A stretch of DNA of 64,000 bases from Pedobacter roseus (GTDB lineage: Bacteria > Bacteroidota > Bacteroidia > Sphingobacteriales > Sphingobacteriaceae), in contig NZ_CP060723.1 of NCBI RefSeq assembly GCF_014395225.1, positions 4,154,001 through 4,218,000 on the forward strand, written 5' to 3'. The notes beneath the pieces were generated by a model. It had not been told where the DNA came from and did not search any database. It worked only from the letters and a program-made list of their open reading frames with translations. Below are positions 1-8,726 of the stretch, one piece after another; within the stretch, counting starts at the first letter, position 1, and each line of letters opens with the position of its first letter. The translations under genes and the position numbers were made by a program.

Positions 1-72
1 TATAGCGAACAGCGGGATTGCATTAACCCAAATGCCAAGAACCTGCTTTCCAAAAAAAAGAAAAAAGTATAG
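1..72 (+). CDS. C-terminal end of an unidentified protein (partial)
   Basis: Frame 1 is open from the left edge to a TAG at 70-72 and encodes 23 residues ending in a run of lysines (…NLLSKKKKKV). The body of the gene lies outside the window, so no function can be assigned from this tail. The next gene on the same strand is a membrane histidine kinase, so this could be the end of a regulatory or transport operon; similar kinases sit downstream of kdp genes in some Bacteroidetes, but nothing here proves that. Confidence 0.45.
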   Translation, partial: YSEQRDCINPNAKNLLSKKKKKV

Positions 73-95
73 TAAGTTTTTTGTTTTGGAAAGCA
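44..95 (+). terminator. Inverted repeat spanning the end of the partial gene
   Basis: TGCTTTCCAAAA at 44-55 is the exact reverse complement of TTTTGGAAAGCA at 84-95, with an A-rich/T-rich interior that can extend the stem. It overlaps the stop codon at 70-72. It may act as a terminator, although the T-run is inside the stem rather than after it. Confidence 0.4.
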
Positions 96-519
96 AAACC
101 TGTGTTCTATAGCAACGTCAACCCTGCTTTTCATTTCAAGTCCGCACTCGTTCCTCGCTTACGGGCTTTCCGTTACAATCAGGTTTAAGGAACAAAAACT
201 GTACTTTTAAATTCAAAAACGAGAGTTTAAAATGGAAAAAACCCTTCCAAAATGAAAAGGTTTTTTTTAGCTTTTTTTCGATAAAAACGAAATAAATATC
301 ATATCTCATTTAAATACAACAATTTACAAACAAACCTGATTCACTGGCATAACAATTGGCAACTGCCCGATAAGATGATATTTATTTAACCTTTGTTATG
401 TATTTTAGTTCATCAGCAAACAGATTTAATTATAAGCTATTTTTACCACGAAAAGAGAGAAATTGCTTTGCGATCCTTCGCGAAAAACTTTGCTCCCTTT
501 GCGGTTAAACTAAAACACC
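96..519. other. Intergenic region without a recognisable gene
   Basis: No credible coding frame is seen. The segment around 115-182 resembles the short GC-richer repeats found elsewhere between genes here. A hairpin-like stretch (AACCCTTCC … AAAAGGTT followed by T8) lies at about 236-270 and could terminate transcription. The last 60 bases carry the CTTTGCGGTTAAAC repeat listed separately. Confidence 0.4.
461..510. repeat. Intergenic repeat, TTTGCGGTTAAAC family
   Basis: Reads …CTTTGCGATCCTTCGCG… then CCCTTTGCGGTTAAAC immediately before the kinase start. Related copies lie at 2281-2330 (inverted), 33641-33685, 44060-44103 (inverted) and 61903-61934. All are intergenic, next to a start or stop codon. 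Confidence 0.6.
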
Positions 520-2271
520 ATGAAAATTAAAACCAAGCTCCGCCTCGGATTCGGGTTTCTCTTTATAATCGTAATATCCTTTGGATTGATTGCGCTTTTT
601 TACCTAAACGAACTGTCCGATAAATCGAAGGTAATTCTTAAAGACAACTACAAATCGCTGAAATATGTTGCTGCCATGCGCAACATTATCGACCAGAACC
701 AATTTCCATTAAACAGCCAACAACAGGCCACGTTTACCGAAAATTTAAAAAACGAAGGTAAAAACATTACTGAACCTGGTGAAAAAATGGCTTATCAGCA
801 ATTGGAAGGCGCTTTTAAAGTACTGGGAAATCCGCAACCTGAAGCTATTAAATCAGATCGTATTAAGGATTTACGCCTGGCGCTCCAAAATATCGAACAG
901 GTAAACATGAAAGCCATTTATGATAAAAATGAGCTGGCCAACGAAGCTTCATCAAGGGCGAACCTTTATATTATGATTGCTGCTACCTTAAGCTTTATCA
1001 TTCTATTTACTTTTATTGTTAATTTTCCGGGTTTTGTGGCCAATCCGCTTGCCGAGTTTAGCGCTGCCATTAAACAGATCAGTCGCAAAAATTATAAACA
1101 GCGACTGCATTTTGAAAACGGCGACGAATTTACCGAACTGGCCGACTCGTTTAACGGCATGGTGGTTAAATTAAACGAATGGGAAAACAGCAATTTATCA
1201 AAAATAAAATCAGAAAAATCGCGTATCGAAGCCATTATTGCACAGATGCAGGATGCCATTATCGGTTTAAACGAAAAAGGAGAAGTGCTTTTTTTAAACC
1301 ACCTGGCTGCAAAACTGATGAACCTTGATGAAGATAAGGTAATTGGACAAAATGTTGCGGAACTGATGCAAAAAAACGAACTGTTAAAACGCATTATTAA
1401 ACCTGAAACAGCTGATAATACATTAAAAATTTATGCTGATGACAAGGAATCGTATTTCCTTTTAGAAAATCGCGAAATTATTATCCCAAATTACGAGGAA
1501 CAGGAAGAAAAAGCTTTAATTGCTGCTTCAAAATCGGCTGGTAGTGTATATATTTTGAAAAACATCACCCAGTTTAAGGAATTGGATGAGGCCAAAACGA
1601 ATTTTATTGCAACGGTTTCGCATGAATTAAAAACACCATTATCATCTATCAAAATGAGCTTGAAACTGCTTAATGATGAACGTGTAGGTGCGATGAACGA
1701 AGAACAGCACGAGTTACTCAATCACATTAAAGAAGACAGCGACAGGCTTTTAAAAATAACCAGCGAGCTGCTCGATCTTTCGCAGGTTGAAACCGGCAAT
1801 TTAAAACTCACTTTCGCCCTCACTAAACCTGAAGATATTGTACAATATGCTATTGATGCGGTTAAATTCCAGGCAGAGCAAAAATCCATCAACCTGGAAC
1901 TAAACTGTGATAAAAATCTCCCTAATGTGAACGCCGACATCCAAAAAACAGCCTGGGTGCTGGTCAATTTTTTATCTAACGCTTTGCGTTACAGTTCAGA
2001 GAAATCGAAAGTGGTCATCGATGTTTTGCAAAAAGATAAATTCATTGAGTTTTCGGTAAAAGATTTTGGAAAAGGAATAGATGAAAAATATCAAAAACGC
2101 CTGTTCGACCGGTATTTTCAGGTGCCTACAGATGGTCAGAACAAATCGGGATCGGGCTTGGGATTGGCTATTTCTAAAGATTTTATAGAAGCAGAACAGG
2201 GAAAAATATGGGTAGTGAGCGCTATCGGAGAAGGAAGTAAATTTTGTTTTAGTTTACCTGTTGTGGTATAG
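520..2271 (+). CDS. Membrane sensor histidine kinase (HAMP, PAS, HisKA, HATPase_c)
   Basis: 583-residue two-component sensor kinase of the inner membrane. A first membrane helix (about 9-28) and a second (about 149-172) flank a ~120-residue periplasmic region. A HAMP linker follows (about 173-225), then a PAS-like segment (about 232-345). The dimerisation/phosphorylation helix has the H-box SHELKTP with His368. The ATPase domain shows an N-box with Asn487 (NFLSNALRYS), G1 DFGKGI at 515-520, an F-box LFDRYFQ, and G2 GSGLGLA at 543-549, so it should be catalytically competent. No response regulator is adjacent downstream; its partner may be upstream outside the window. The signal sensed is not apparent. 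Confidence 0.9.
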   Translation: MKIKTKLRLGFGFLFIIVISFGLIALFYLNELSDKSKVILKDNYKSLKYVAAMRNIIDQNQFPLNSQQQATFTENLKNEGKNITEPGEKMAYQQLEGAFKVLGNPQPEAIKSDRIKDLRLALQNIEQVNMKAIYDKNELANEASSRANLYIMIAATLSFIILFTFIVNFPGFVANPLAEFSAAIKQISRKNYKQRLHFENGDEFTELADSFNGMVVKLNEWENSNLSKIKSEKSRIEAIIAQMQDAIIGLNEKGEVLFLNHLAAKLMNLDEDKVIGQNVAELMQKNELLKRIIKPETADNTLKIYADDKESYFLLENREIIIPNYEEQEEKALIAASKSAGSVYILKNITQFKELDEAKTNFIATVSHELKTPLSSIKMSLKLLNDERVGAMNEEQHELLNHIKEDSDRLLKITSELLDLSQVETGNLKLTFALTKPEDIVQYAIDAVKFQAEQKSINLELNCDKNLPNVNADIQKTAWVLVNFLSNALRYSSEKSKVVIDVLQKDKFIEFSVKDFGKGIDEKYQKRLFDRYFQVPTDGQNKSGSGLGLAISKDFIEAEQGKIWVVSAIGEGSKFCFSLPVVV

Positions 2272-2280
2272 ATTCTATTT

Positions 2281-2330
2281 CCTTTTAACCGCAAAGAACG
2301 CTAAGTCTTACACAGAGGAAACAGAGAAAG
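2281..2330. repeat. Intergenic repeat, CCGCAAAG family (inverted copy)
   Basis: TTAACCGCAAAGAACGCTAAG is followed by purine-rich sequence (ACACAGAGGAAACAGAGAAAG). It is the reverse-orientation counterpart of the repeat before the kinase at 461-510, so two copies flank the kinase gene in opposite orientation. Confidence 0.6.
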
Positions 2331-2396
2331 GATGTAAGATGGAGGATAGAAAATGGAGGATAGAAAATTGCACCGCCGAACGCCATCCACCCAGCG

Positions 2397-2873
2397 CTAC
2401 ACAATATAAGGCTCCATTTCCTTATCAATACTTTTGCGTAATTCCATTAATTTAATGGCATAGCCATGCATCGCAATTTCTTTTTCTGTTTTTGGTTTGA
2501 AAGAGGGGATTGCTTTTGGTTGGCCATTATCATCAACGGCTACAAAAACAATGATGCAATGGGTATTTTTCACAAAATCAGTTTGTCCCACCGGTTTAGA
2601 AAAAGCATCAACTGCAATGTGCATGCTGGTTTTACCGGTATAAATAATGCGGGCTTCCATTTTAACCAAGTGACCAATGTGCACCGGGTGAAAAAAGCGG
2701 ATACCACCCACATAAACGGTAACGCAATAACTTTGGCTCCATTGTAGGGCACAGGCAAAAGCAGCCTGGTCAATCCATTTCATCATCATACCACCATGCA
2801 CTTTACCCCCATAATTAACATCAGAAGGTTCGCTTAAAAATTGAAGTTCGATATGATTTTTGGTTCTGGGCAT
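2397..2873 (-). CDS. Acyl-CoA thioesterase, hotdog fold (YciA/BACH type)
   Basis: 158 residues, the usual size for a single hotdog-domain acyl-CoA thioesterase that hydrolyses acyl-CoA to free acid and CoA in the cytoplasm. Family features seen: the N-terminal PSDVNYGGKVHGG segment (Asn20, Gly22-23, His26) on the helix-capping loop, the catalytic-region Asp35 in MKWIDQAAFACA, the central strand GIRFFHPVHIGHLV, and the following VKMEARIIYTGKTSM. Chain-length preference cannot be read from sequence. The gene stands alone, convergent with the kinase upstream and downstream of three hairpin repeats. Confidence 0.85.
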   Translation of the reverse strand: MPRTKNHIELQFLSEPSDVNYGGKVHGGMMMKWIDQAAFACALQWSQSYCVTVYVGGIRFFHPVHIGHLVKMEARIIYTGKTSMHIAVDAFSKPVGQTDFVKNTHCIIVFVAVDDNGQPKAIPSFKPKTEKEIAMHGYAIKLMELRKSIDKEMEPYIV

Positions 2874-3242
2874 GAGGATATTGCTTAATTTTAAGGTTTG
2901 GCTAAGATATTAAAATACGGTATAATTAAAAAGCCGCAAAATATTTAACCACAGATAAAAAGGATAAACACAGATAGAAAAATTAATCTGTGTTTATCTG
3001 TGTCCATCCGTGGCTAAAAAAAACTAAAAAATAATCATCAGCTGGTTACAAATGACGCCACAAAATATTTAACAATGGATAGAAAAATTGATCCGTGTTT
3101 ATCTGTGTCCATCCGTGGCTAAAAAAACCTTAAAAATAGACTTTAATTGGTAACAATTAAAGCCGCAAAATAGTTAACCATGGATAGAAAAATTAATCCA
3201 TGTTTATCTGTGTCCATCCGTGGCTAAAAAAACCAATCAAAA

Positions 3243-3265
3243 AGTCGTAGCGAGACGCTACGACT
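3243..3265. terminator. Perfect 10-bp hairpin
   Basis: AGTCGTAGCG (3243-3252), loop AGA, CGCTACGACT (3256-3265). It lies downstream of the GH97 gene (minus strand) and is likely a transcription barrier or mRNA 3' end element, though it lacks a clear T-run. Confidence 0.5.
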
Positions 3266-3270
3266 ATAGA

Positions 3271-3296
3271 GGTGTCAGTTGGTAACAACTGACACC
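3271..3296. terminator. Perfect 11-bp hairpin, second of a pair
   Basis: GGTGTCAGTTG (3271-3281), loop GTAA, CAACTGACACC (3286-3296), 5 bases from the previous hairpin and 19 bases past the GH97 stop. It overlaps the last GGTAACAA motif of the tandem hairpin units. Confidence 0.5.
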
Positions 3297-3315
3297 ACAT
3301 CTAAACCGCACAAAA

Positions 3316-5460
3316 TTATTTCTGCATAATGCTAATCGCATAACCACCACCAGGTGCACAATATTGTGTCAATTTCGTTTTGTTGCTCACTTCCATTTTG
3401 CGGATGGTATAGGCTTTCGGATTGGTTTCATAATTGGCATCCTTTGCATCAGCATAAATGGTTGCCATGTATTTTTTACCCGGATCCAGGAAACTGAAGT
3501 CGATTTTGGAAGTACGGGCTTCCTCATCATTGGTACGACCTACAAACCAGTTGTTTTTTCCTTTAGCTTTACGTGCAAAAGTGATATAATCTCCAGGTTC
3601 TGCTTCTAAAACCTTGGTATCGTCCCAATCTACTGCCACATCTTTAATAAACTGGAAAGCATCCATGTACTTGTTATAGGTTTCTGGTAAATCGGCAGCC
3701 ATTTGCAATGGACTGTACATCGTTACATAAAGCGCCAGTTGACGCGCCAAAGTACTGTGTACAAAAGAAGTATTTTCAGGATTGTAAGCACTAACCCTGG
3801 TTTCGAAAATACCAGGGGTATAGTCCATCGGTCCGCCGATTAAACGGGTAAATGGCAAAATAGTGGTATGATCAGCATTGTTGCCGCCAAACGCTTCATA
3901 TTCGGTTCCCCTTGCCGATTCGTTTCCAATCAAATTTGGGTAAGTACGCGCTAAACCTGTCGGACGAACCGCCTCATGTGCATTCACCATAATTTTATAT
4001 TCGGCTGCTTTTTGGATCGCATATAAATAATGGTTGTTTAACCATTGGCCATAGTGGTGCTCTCCCCTCGGGATCATATTGCCTACATAACCACTTTTAA
4101 CGGCATCATAACCATTGGCTTTCATAAATTTATAAGCCGTATCTAAATGGCGCTCATAATTACGTACCGACGAAGAAGTTTCGTGGTGCATAATCATTTT
4201 TATGCCTTTACTTGCCGCATAACGGTGCAGTTCTTTTACATCAAAATCAGGGTAAGGGGTTACAAAATCAAACACATAATCTTTTGTTTTACCAAACCAA
4301 TCTTCCCAGCCTTCGTTCCAGCCCTCAACCAAAACCGCATCTAAGCCATTTTTAGCAGCGAAATCGATGTATTCTTTCACATGAGCTGTATTTGCGGCAT
4401 GTTTTCCGTTAGGTTTTGTTTTGGCATAATCGGTTACACCCAATTGTACACTGGTTAAATTGTTATAGGCCCAGGTACTCTTTCCGGTGATCATTTCCCA
4501 CCAAACACCAACGTATTTGGTTGGTTTAATCCACGATACATCTTTAAATTTTGTTGGTTCATTAAGGTTGTATGTAAGCTTTGAAGTTAAAATATCGCCA
4601 GCTTTATCGCTCACGATAATGGTGCGCCAAGGCGATAAACAAGGTGCCTGCATATAACCTTTATCGCCAACGGCATCGGGTGTTAACCACGATTCTAAAA
4701 CCATGTTCTTATCATCCAAATTTAGCGACATTAAAGAATAATTGATCAATGCAGCTTCGTGGATATTGATGTACAAACCATCTTTACTCTTCATCATCAA
4801 AGGCGTTTGTAAGCCGGTTGGTGAAAAAGTAGTTTGCGAGGCATTTGGTGTTACTGCAGCTTTCATTTTACCACGAACTTCTGATAAGTTTGAAGTCACC
4901 GTGCTGTATTCCTGCGTATCGTAATCGCCCGGAAGCCAAAATGCTTTATGATCTCCAGCCAATGCAAACTGGGTTTTCTCTTCTTTTATGACGAAGTAAT
5001 CCAGATTCTTCTGCTCAGGAAATTCATATCTAAATCCCAAACCATCATTAAACAAACGCAAACGCACAATTATATAACGGTTTGTTTCTTTTTGGGTAAG
5101 GGTTACCGCCAGCTCGTTGTAATGGTTTACGATTTCTTTAACCTCGCCCCAAACCGGTTTCCAGGTTTCGTTAAAAGTGCTGGTTTTGGTATCGGTGATG
5201 GAGAAACCATTCATTAAAGATTTTCCGTCTTTAAGCTCCAGTCCCAGCTTGCTGGTTTTTATAACGTCTTTTCCTTTATACTTTAAGCTGTAGGTTGGCA
5301 CCCCTCCTTCAGCCAAAGCAAAGCTAGCCAACAGATTGCCATCCGGCGACTTCAAATCTTTTCCGGGAACGTTCCCGAAAACATCTCCAACAAACAGCAA
5401 AACACATATTAAAGTAAGGATTTTAGAGCGGTTAAAGAATTGGTTAAGTTTTTTATTCAT
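3316..5460 (-). CDS. Glycoside hydrolase family 97, SusB-type alpha-glucosidase
   Basis: 714 residues, close to SusB of Bacteroides (about 738). A signal peptide is visible (about 1-29, hydrophobic ILTLICVLLFVGDVFG), so it acts in the periplasm. N-terminal beta-sandwich, then the (beta/alpha)8 barrel. The residues I recall as catalytic and calcium-binding in SusB (Glu194, 439, 508, 526, 532) have counterparts at Glu184, Glu427 (MHHETS), Glu496 (NAHEAVRPTG), Glu514 and Glu520 (GNESARGTEYEA), nearly all at a constant offset of 12. This points to the inverting alpha-glucosidase branch rather than the retaining alpha-galactosidase branch. No susC/susD pair lies next to it, so it is not in an evident polysaccharide utilisation locus. 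Confidence 0.9.
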   Translation of the reverse strand: MNKKLNQFFNRSKILTLICVLLFVGDVFGNVPGKDLKSPDGNLLASFALAEGGVPTYSLKYKGKDVIKTSKLGLELKDGKSLMNGFSITDTKTSTFNETWKPVWGEVKEIVNHYNELAVTLTQKETNRYIIVRLRLFNDGLGFRYEFPEQKNLDYFVIKEEKTQFALAGDHKAFWLPGDYDTQEYSTVTSNLSEVRGKMKAAVTPNASQTTFSPTGLQTPLMMKSKDGLYINIHEAALINYSLMSLNLDDKNMVLESWLTPDAVGDKGYMQAPCLSPWRTIIVSDKAGDILTSKLTYNLNEPTKFKDVSWIKPTKYVGVWWEMITGKSTWAYNNLTSVQLGVTDYAKTKPNGKHAANTAHVKEYIDFAAKNGLDAVLVEGWNEGWEDWFGKTKDYVFDFVTPYPDFDVKELHRYAASKGIKMIMHHETSSSVRNYERHLDTAYKFMKANGYDAVKSGYVGNMIPRGEHHYGQWLNNHYLYAIQKAAEYKIMVNAHEAVRPTGLARTYPNLIGNESARGTEYEAFGGNNADHTTILPFTRLIGGPMDYTPGIFETRVSAYNPENTSFVHSTLARQLALYVTMYSPLQMAADLPETYNKYMDAFQFIKDVAVDWDDTKVLEAEPGDYITFARKAKGKNNWFVGRTNDEEARTSKIDFSFLDPGKKYMATIYADAKDANYETNPKAYTIRKMEVSNKTKLTQYCAPGGGYAISIMQK

Positions 5461-5592
5461 GTTATCATTTATTTATCGTTATTACTATTTATATCACTCT
5501 GAAACTTGCAGGTTTTGATTTGTTCAATACTGAAAAGATATTTAATAAATGAGATATCAATTGTATCTGTTCGGGTACTAATCAAGTCAAAA

Positions 5593-5625
5593 AGACCTCG
5601 CAGGTTTTAAAAACCTGAGAGGTCT
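5593..5625. terminator. Hairpin of the AACCTCGCAGGTT family
   Basis: AGACCTCGCAGGTTT (5593-5607), loop TAA, AAACCTGAGAGGTCT (5611-5625), with one mismatch in the stem. It sits just 3' of the DUF2130 gene (minus strand). Two further members are at 36176-36208 and 50781-50813. Confidence 0.6.
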
Positions 5626-5638
5626 AAATGAACCAATA

Positions 5639-6889
5639 TTACTCTAAAAGCAACGCATCGTCGTCGTCCGTTAAACTCAGCTGCACACTATCACTACCTG
5701 CAATGCCTTCTATCGAACCACGGATGTGCGTGGCGTTTAACAACACTTTTTCCAATTGTTTTTCACGGGCTTTCCATAAACGTTCCATCGCATCACGCTC
5801 CCTTTGGATGGATAACTTCATGCTCATAAAACCTTCACGGATTGCTTTCCACTGTTCTGAAAACTCCGCTCCCATCAGGTAATCGTAAAGCATGTGCATT
5901 TTATCACCACGGTTTTCCTGCGATTTCATCGCGCTTGACAAACGCAGAATCCCATCGCGTAAAACATAGGCTACAGCATTTACCTCTTCGAAAGAACAGA
6001 TCCATACGCCATCACGCTGACCGAAACAATCCATGCCTTTAGGGTAACATTGACTCACGATAACCGCTACATCAACACCCATGCTCCGCATGTCTTTCTT
6101 CAGTTTTTCGATCCAGTCGCCCCCAAAATCTTTGGTACGCTTACTTTCATAAATAATTTTGCCACACTCCTGTCCAAACTGATTGCGTACCACCTGCACA
6201 CAATCGGCCCCGCGAACGCCTTTACCAACTTCTTCAATTAAATCGAATGGAAAATTGCTTCGCAGCAATTCTTCTAAAATCAGTTCCTGCACCTCGCCCT
6301 GTAACTGCATACTGCCCTGCTCGGCCTTGCGTTTCATTTCTTCGGCAAGCTTTTTCTGATCATCGAGCTGTTTTTCCAATTCTTTTAAACGCAACTGATG
6401 CTCGGTATCTTTAATGCTGTTTTTTTCGGCTTCCTGTTTACGGATTTGCTCTACCAGTTCGTTGCGCTGTTCCTGCATTTTACGCTGAAAAGCCAGTTCC
6501 ATTTCTTCCTCTTTCACTTTCAGGCTTTCCTCGCGACGTAGAAACTCCAGTTCTTTCTCGCGGGCCAACCTTAATTTTTCGGCATTGTCTTTCGCAGTAC
6601 CTTCCAGCATCTGTAATTTTGTTTCAAAATCAGCAGCAATGCTTTTGCGCAGGTTTTCTTCCAGGTTATCTTTAAGCTTTGTTTTTTCTTCAGCCAGTTG
6701 TGTTTCAAAAGCCTTTTGTTGCTGCAGTTTTTCAGCATCTAAAGCCGCAACCTTATCCTGATATTCCTTATCGCGCTGCTTCGTAAAAGACAACATTTTT
6801 TCACGGAGCTCTTTTTTATAATCTTCGGCCATGGCTTCTTCCATCGGAAAAACATGGGCACAATTGGGGCATTTTATTTCGGTAGGCAT
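5639..6889 (-). CDS. DUF2130 domain protein with zinc-ribbon-like start and long coiled coil
   Basis: 416 residues. The N-terminus has a CPNCAHVFP motif typical of a short zinc-ribbon-like start. Residues ~25-205 are charged and heptad-like (KEKELEFLRREE, KQEAEKNSIKDTEHQLRLKELEKQ), predicting a long coiled coil. The C-terminal half is the DUF2130 domain (QELILEELLRSNFPFDLIEEVGKGVRGADCVQVV … CGKIIYESKRTKDFGGDWIEKLKKD). The Glu-x-Lys and Asp pattern there is reminiscent of a PD-(D/E)xK nuclease fold. The role is not established; a nucleic-acid function is inference only. It ends beside a hairpin and has its own promoter-like box upstream. Confidence 0.8.
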   Translation of the reverse strand: MPTEIKCPNCAHVFPMEEAMAEDYKKELREKMLSFTKQRDKEYQDKVAALDAEKLQQQKAFETQLAEEKTKLKDNLEENLRKSIAADFETKLQMLEGTAKDNAEKLRLAREKELEFLRREESLKVKEEEMELAFQRKMQEQRNELVEQIRKQEAEKNSIKDTEHQLRLKELEKQLDDQKKLAEEMKRKAEQGSMQLQGEVQELILEELLRSNFPFDLIEEVGKGVRGADCVQVVRNQFGQECGKIIYESKRTKDFGGDWIEKLKKDMRSMGVDVAVIVSQCYPKGMDCFGQRDGVWICSFEEVNAVAYVLRDGILRLSSAMKSQENRGDKMHMLYDYLMGAEFSEQWKAIREGFMSMKLSIQRERDAMERLWKAREKQLEKVLLNATHIRGSIEGIAGSDSVQLSLTDDDDALLLE

Positions 6890-6924
6890 AAATTATTTTT
6901 TTACCGCTGCGAATTTTCGGTTTA

Positions 6925-6932
6925 CAAAGATA
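6925..6932 (-). promoter_or_regulatory. Candidate -7 box for the DUF2130 gene
   Basis: The minus strand reads TATCTTTG, fitting the Bacteroidetes TAnnTTTG -7 element, 36 bases before the start codon. No -33 TTG is found at ideal spacing. Confidence 0.4.
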
Positions 6933-6976
6933 TTAAAGCTTTTTCAGGATTGGATAGGCAAGTTTTGCACCATTAA

Positions 6977-7357
6977 TTAAAGCACTTTCGATCTTACTTC
7001 GTGCCCTACCGTCAAAATTTTACTCACCGGACATTTAGAAGCAATATCTTCCAGCCTGCTTTTTTGCTCCTCAGTAAGCTGTCCTGTACAGGTAATTTCT
7101 TCAAAAAACACCATTTCTCCATTTTCTGTATCGGTATTTACTTCTACCTCTATTTTATCAACCGGCCATTCCTTTCTATCCACGTACATCCTTAAAGTAA
7201 TGGCTACACACGATGCCAAAGAAGCCATTAACAAACCTTTTGGTGCAAAGCCTTTATGTGTTCCGCCTAATTCTATCGGTTCGTCTACTATAATATCGTG
7301 AGAACCATTACTTACCGAACACGCATAGTGCTCTTTATTTATTGTTGCTTTTACCAT
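6977..7357 (-). CDS. OsmC/Ohr-family protein (peroxiredoxin-like)
   Basis: 126 residues, usual for the OsmC family, which reduces organic hydroperoxides through two cysteines. Cys50 lies in the LMASLASCVAITL helix and Cys109 in the ASKCPVSKIL motif, the two positions expected for the redox pair. The GGTHKGFAPKGLLMA segment matches the substrate-pocket loop. It looks more like the YhfA/OsmC branch than Ohr, but the exact substrate cannot be told. It lies on the minus strand just downstream of nothing else in its operon and is divergent from the YtxH gene. Confidence 0.85.
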   Translation of the reverse strand: MVKATINKEHYACSVSNGSHDIIVDEPIELGGTHKGFAPKGLLMASLASCVAITLRMYVDRKEWPVDKIEVEVNTDTENGEMVFFEEITCTGQLTEEQKSRLEDIASKCPVSKILTVGHEVRSKVL

Positions 7358-7460
7358 TTACCGGATATTTTAAAAAATTAAACTTACCAAATTTTATGCT
7401 TTGTTGAGATTTTACGAAACATTATAAGATAGCATTTGTTCCTTTTAAAAATGCTACGTT

Positions 7461-7826
7461 ATGAAATACAGAAAGTTAATCGGAAAATATTTAAAGCACG
7501 AAACAGATAACAGTGCAAAAATAGCGCTTGCCCTGGTGGCCGGTTTAGCCGCAGGTGCAGTGATCAGTATTTTATTTGCGCCTGATAGCGGTGCAGGTAC
7601 CCGTGGAAAAATTGCAGGCGGTGCCAGAAATCTGCGTTACGGATTTCAGGATAAATACAACCTTTTGAAAGAAAAGGTTTTTGGTGTTGAAGCCATTGAA
7701 GAAGATATTGTTGAGCAAGAAGTTCCTCATTTTAAACACACCGTTACGAAGAAACGTAAATCGGATGTGAAAGAGATCCTGGAAAATGCACATGAAAATG
7801 GTCAGGTGCAGGAAGGCCAGGGATAA
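7461..7826 (+). CDS. YtxH-like small membrane-anchored protein
   Basis: 121 residues. One N-terminal hydrophobic helix (about 21-42, IALALVAGLAAGAVISILFAP) is followed by the YtxH hallmark FAPDSGAGTRGKI and a charged helical tail (DKYNLLKEKVFGVEAIEED…). Family members are often general-stress or envelope associated, but biochemical function is unknown. It is monocistronic, followed by an inverted-repeat element and then the YdcF gene. Confidence 0.8.
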   Translation: MKYRKLIGKYLKHETDNSAKIALALVAGLAAGAVISILFAPDSGAGTRGKIAGGARNLRYGFQDKYNLLKEKVFGVEAIEEDIVEQEVPHFKHTVTKKRKSDVKEILENAHENGQVQEGQG

Positions 7827-7844
7827 AAGATCTTAATAGAAAGG

Positions 7845-7935
7845 CCGTCATCTCGACTGAAGCGCAATCCCGAACTTTCGGGGAGAGCTTTATAATAGAC
7901 TTCTCAACTGCATTGCACACAGCTCGGAATGACGG
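7845..7935. repeat. Intergenic inverted-repeat element, CCGTCAT…ATGACGG ends
   Basis: The ends CCGTCATCTCGA and CGGAATGACGG are imperfect inverted repeats around a 65-base core that contains the small hairpin CCCGAACTTTCGGG. It belongs to the same broad type as the elements at 37641, 42615, 54804, 57126 and 61511. Confidence 0.6.
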
Positions 7936-7979
7936 CATTCCAAGGCTAATTTCTTAGCTTTACTGGATAATAACTGCAC

Positions 7980-8726
7980 ATGTTTTTTATCCTCTCCAAA
8001 ATCTTATTATTCCTCATTAAACCAATTATTTGGGTTTCTGTCCTTTTAATTTTGGCACTTGTAACCAAGCGTTCCAAAAAAAGGAAGCAATATTTAATTT
8101 TAAGCTTAATCTTTTTCTTCTTCTTTTCTAATGGTTTTATTGTTGGCAAAATCATAAACAGTTACGAGGCCGGCTATCCTAAAATACAGCAATACGATGT
8201 TGGCATTGTGCTCGGCGGTTTTTCGGGTTTAAACAAACGCAATGATGAAATTGCCTTTAGCGGCGCTAGCGATCGGTTATTTCAGGCCATTGCCTTGTAT
8301 AAAAAAGGTATTATTAAACAGATTTTATTGAGCAGCGGAAGTGCAAACCTGATTGATAAAGAAGTAAAAGAAGCTGATTTAGCCCTAAAATATTTAAGGT
8401 TGATCGGCATACCGGATTCTGCCATATTGATCGAAAACCAAAGCAGAAATACCATCGAAAATGCACGGTATAGTTTGGCATTGATTGCAAAAAAGAATCC
8501 ACAGGCAAAAGTTCTGGTCATTACCAGTGCCTGGCACATTCCAAGAGCCAAAATAATTTTCGACAGGCACACCAAGAATAAAATAGAATATTATCCCACC
8601 AATTTTTCAAGAGGTACTGAATTTGAATTGGGCGATTTTATTATTCCAAACACAGCTGCTTTAGGTACATGGGAGCTATTGTTTAAGGAATGGATAGGTT
8701 TGCTTGTAGATCGTATAAGGGGTTAA
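7980..8726 (+). CDS. YdcF/SanA/ElyC-family membrane protein (DUF218)
   Basis: 248 residues. Two N-terminal membrane helices (about 5-28 and 37-56) are followed by the DUF218 domain: DVGIVLGGFSGLN, DRLFQAIALYKKG, ILLSSGS, E-ADLALKYLRLIGIPDSAILIENQSRNTIENARYS, VLVITSAWHIPRA. These are the conserved family blocks. ElyC and SanA members affect envelope integrity and murein or outer-membrane barrier function in enterobacteria; the role here is inferred from family only. The neighbouring YtxH gene is on the same strand but separated by a repeat element. Confidence 0.85.
   Translation: MFFILSKILLFLIKPIIWVSVLLILALVTKRSKKRKQYLILSLIFFFFFSNGFIVGKIINSYEAGYPKIQQYDVGIVLGGFSGLNKRNDEIAFSGASDRLFQAIALYKKGIIKQILLSSGSANLIDKEVKEADLALKYLRLIGIPDSAILIENQSRNTIENARYSLALIAKKNPQAKVLVITSAWHIPRAKIIFDRHTKNKIEYYPTNFSRGTEFELGDFIIPNTAALGTWELLFKEWIGLLVDRIRG

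Larger units (their letters stand above)
2931..3296. repeat. Three tandem intergenic hairpin units
   Basis: Three direct repeats of about 105-130 bp start at about 2931, 3055 and 3160. Each begins with a (G)CCRCAAAATA-like motif and contains TAGAAAAATTRATC. Next comes TGTTTATCTGTGTCCATCCGTGGCTAAAAAA, given here only in part: GTCCATCCGTGGCT. Each ends with a GGTWACAA motif. In the first unit the 5' part (CCACAGAT…ATAAACACAGAT) pairs with the 3' part to form a long imperfect hairpin. Later units have lost part of the 5' arm. No coding potential is seen. Confidence 0.8.

Noticed and set aside
1..2271. KdpD/kdp assignment for the left-edge tail and kinase
   Set aside because: Only 23 residues of the upstream gene are visible and the kinase domains are generic.
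2261..2455. 64-codon plus-strand frame after the kinase
   Set aside because: It is made of intergenic repeat and purine tracts and overlaps the thioesterase end; no protein-like features.
2931..3296. CRISPR array
   Set aside because: Units are over 100 bp, contain hairpins and decay progressively; no short identical repeats with unique spacers and no cas genes.
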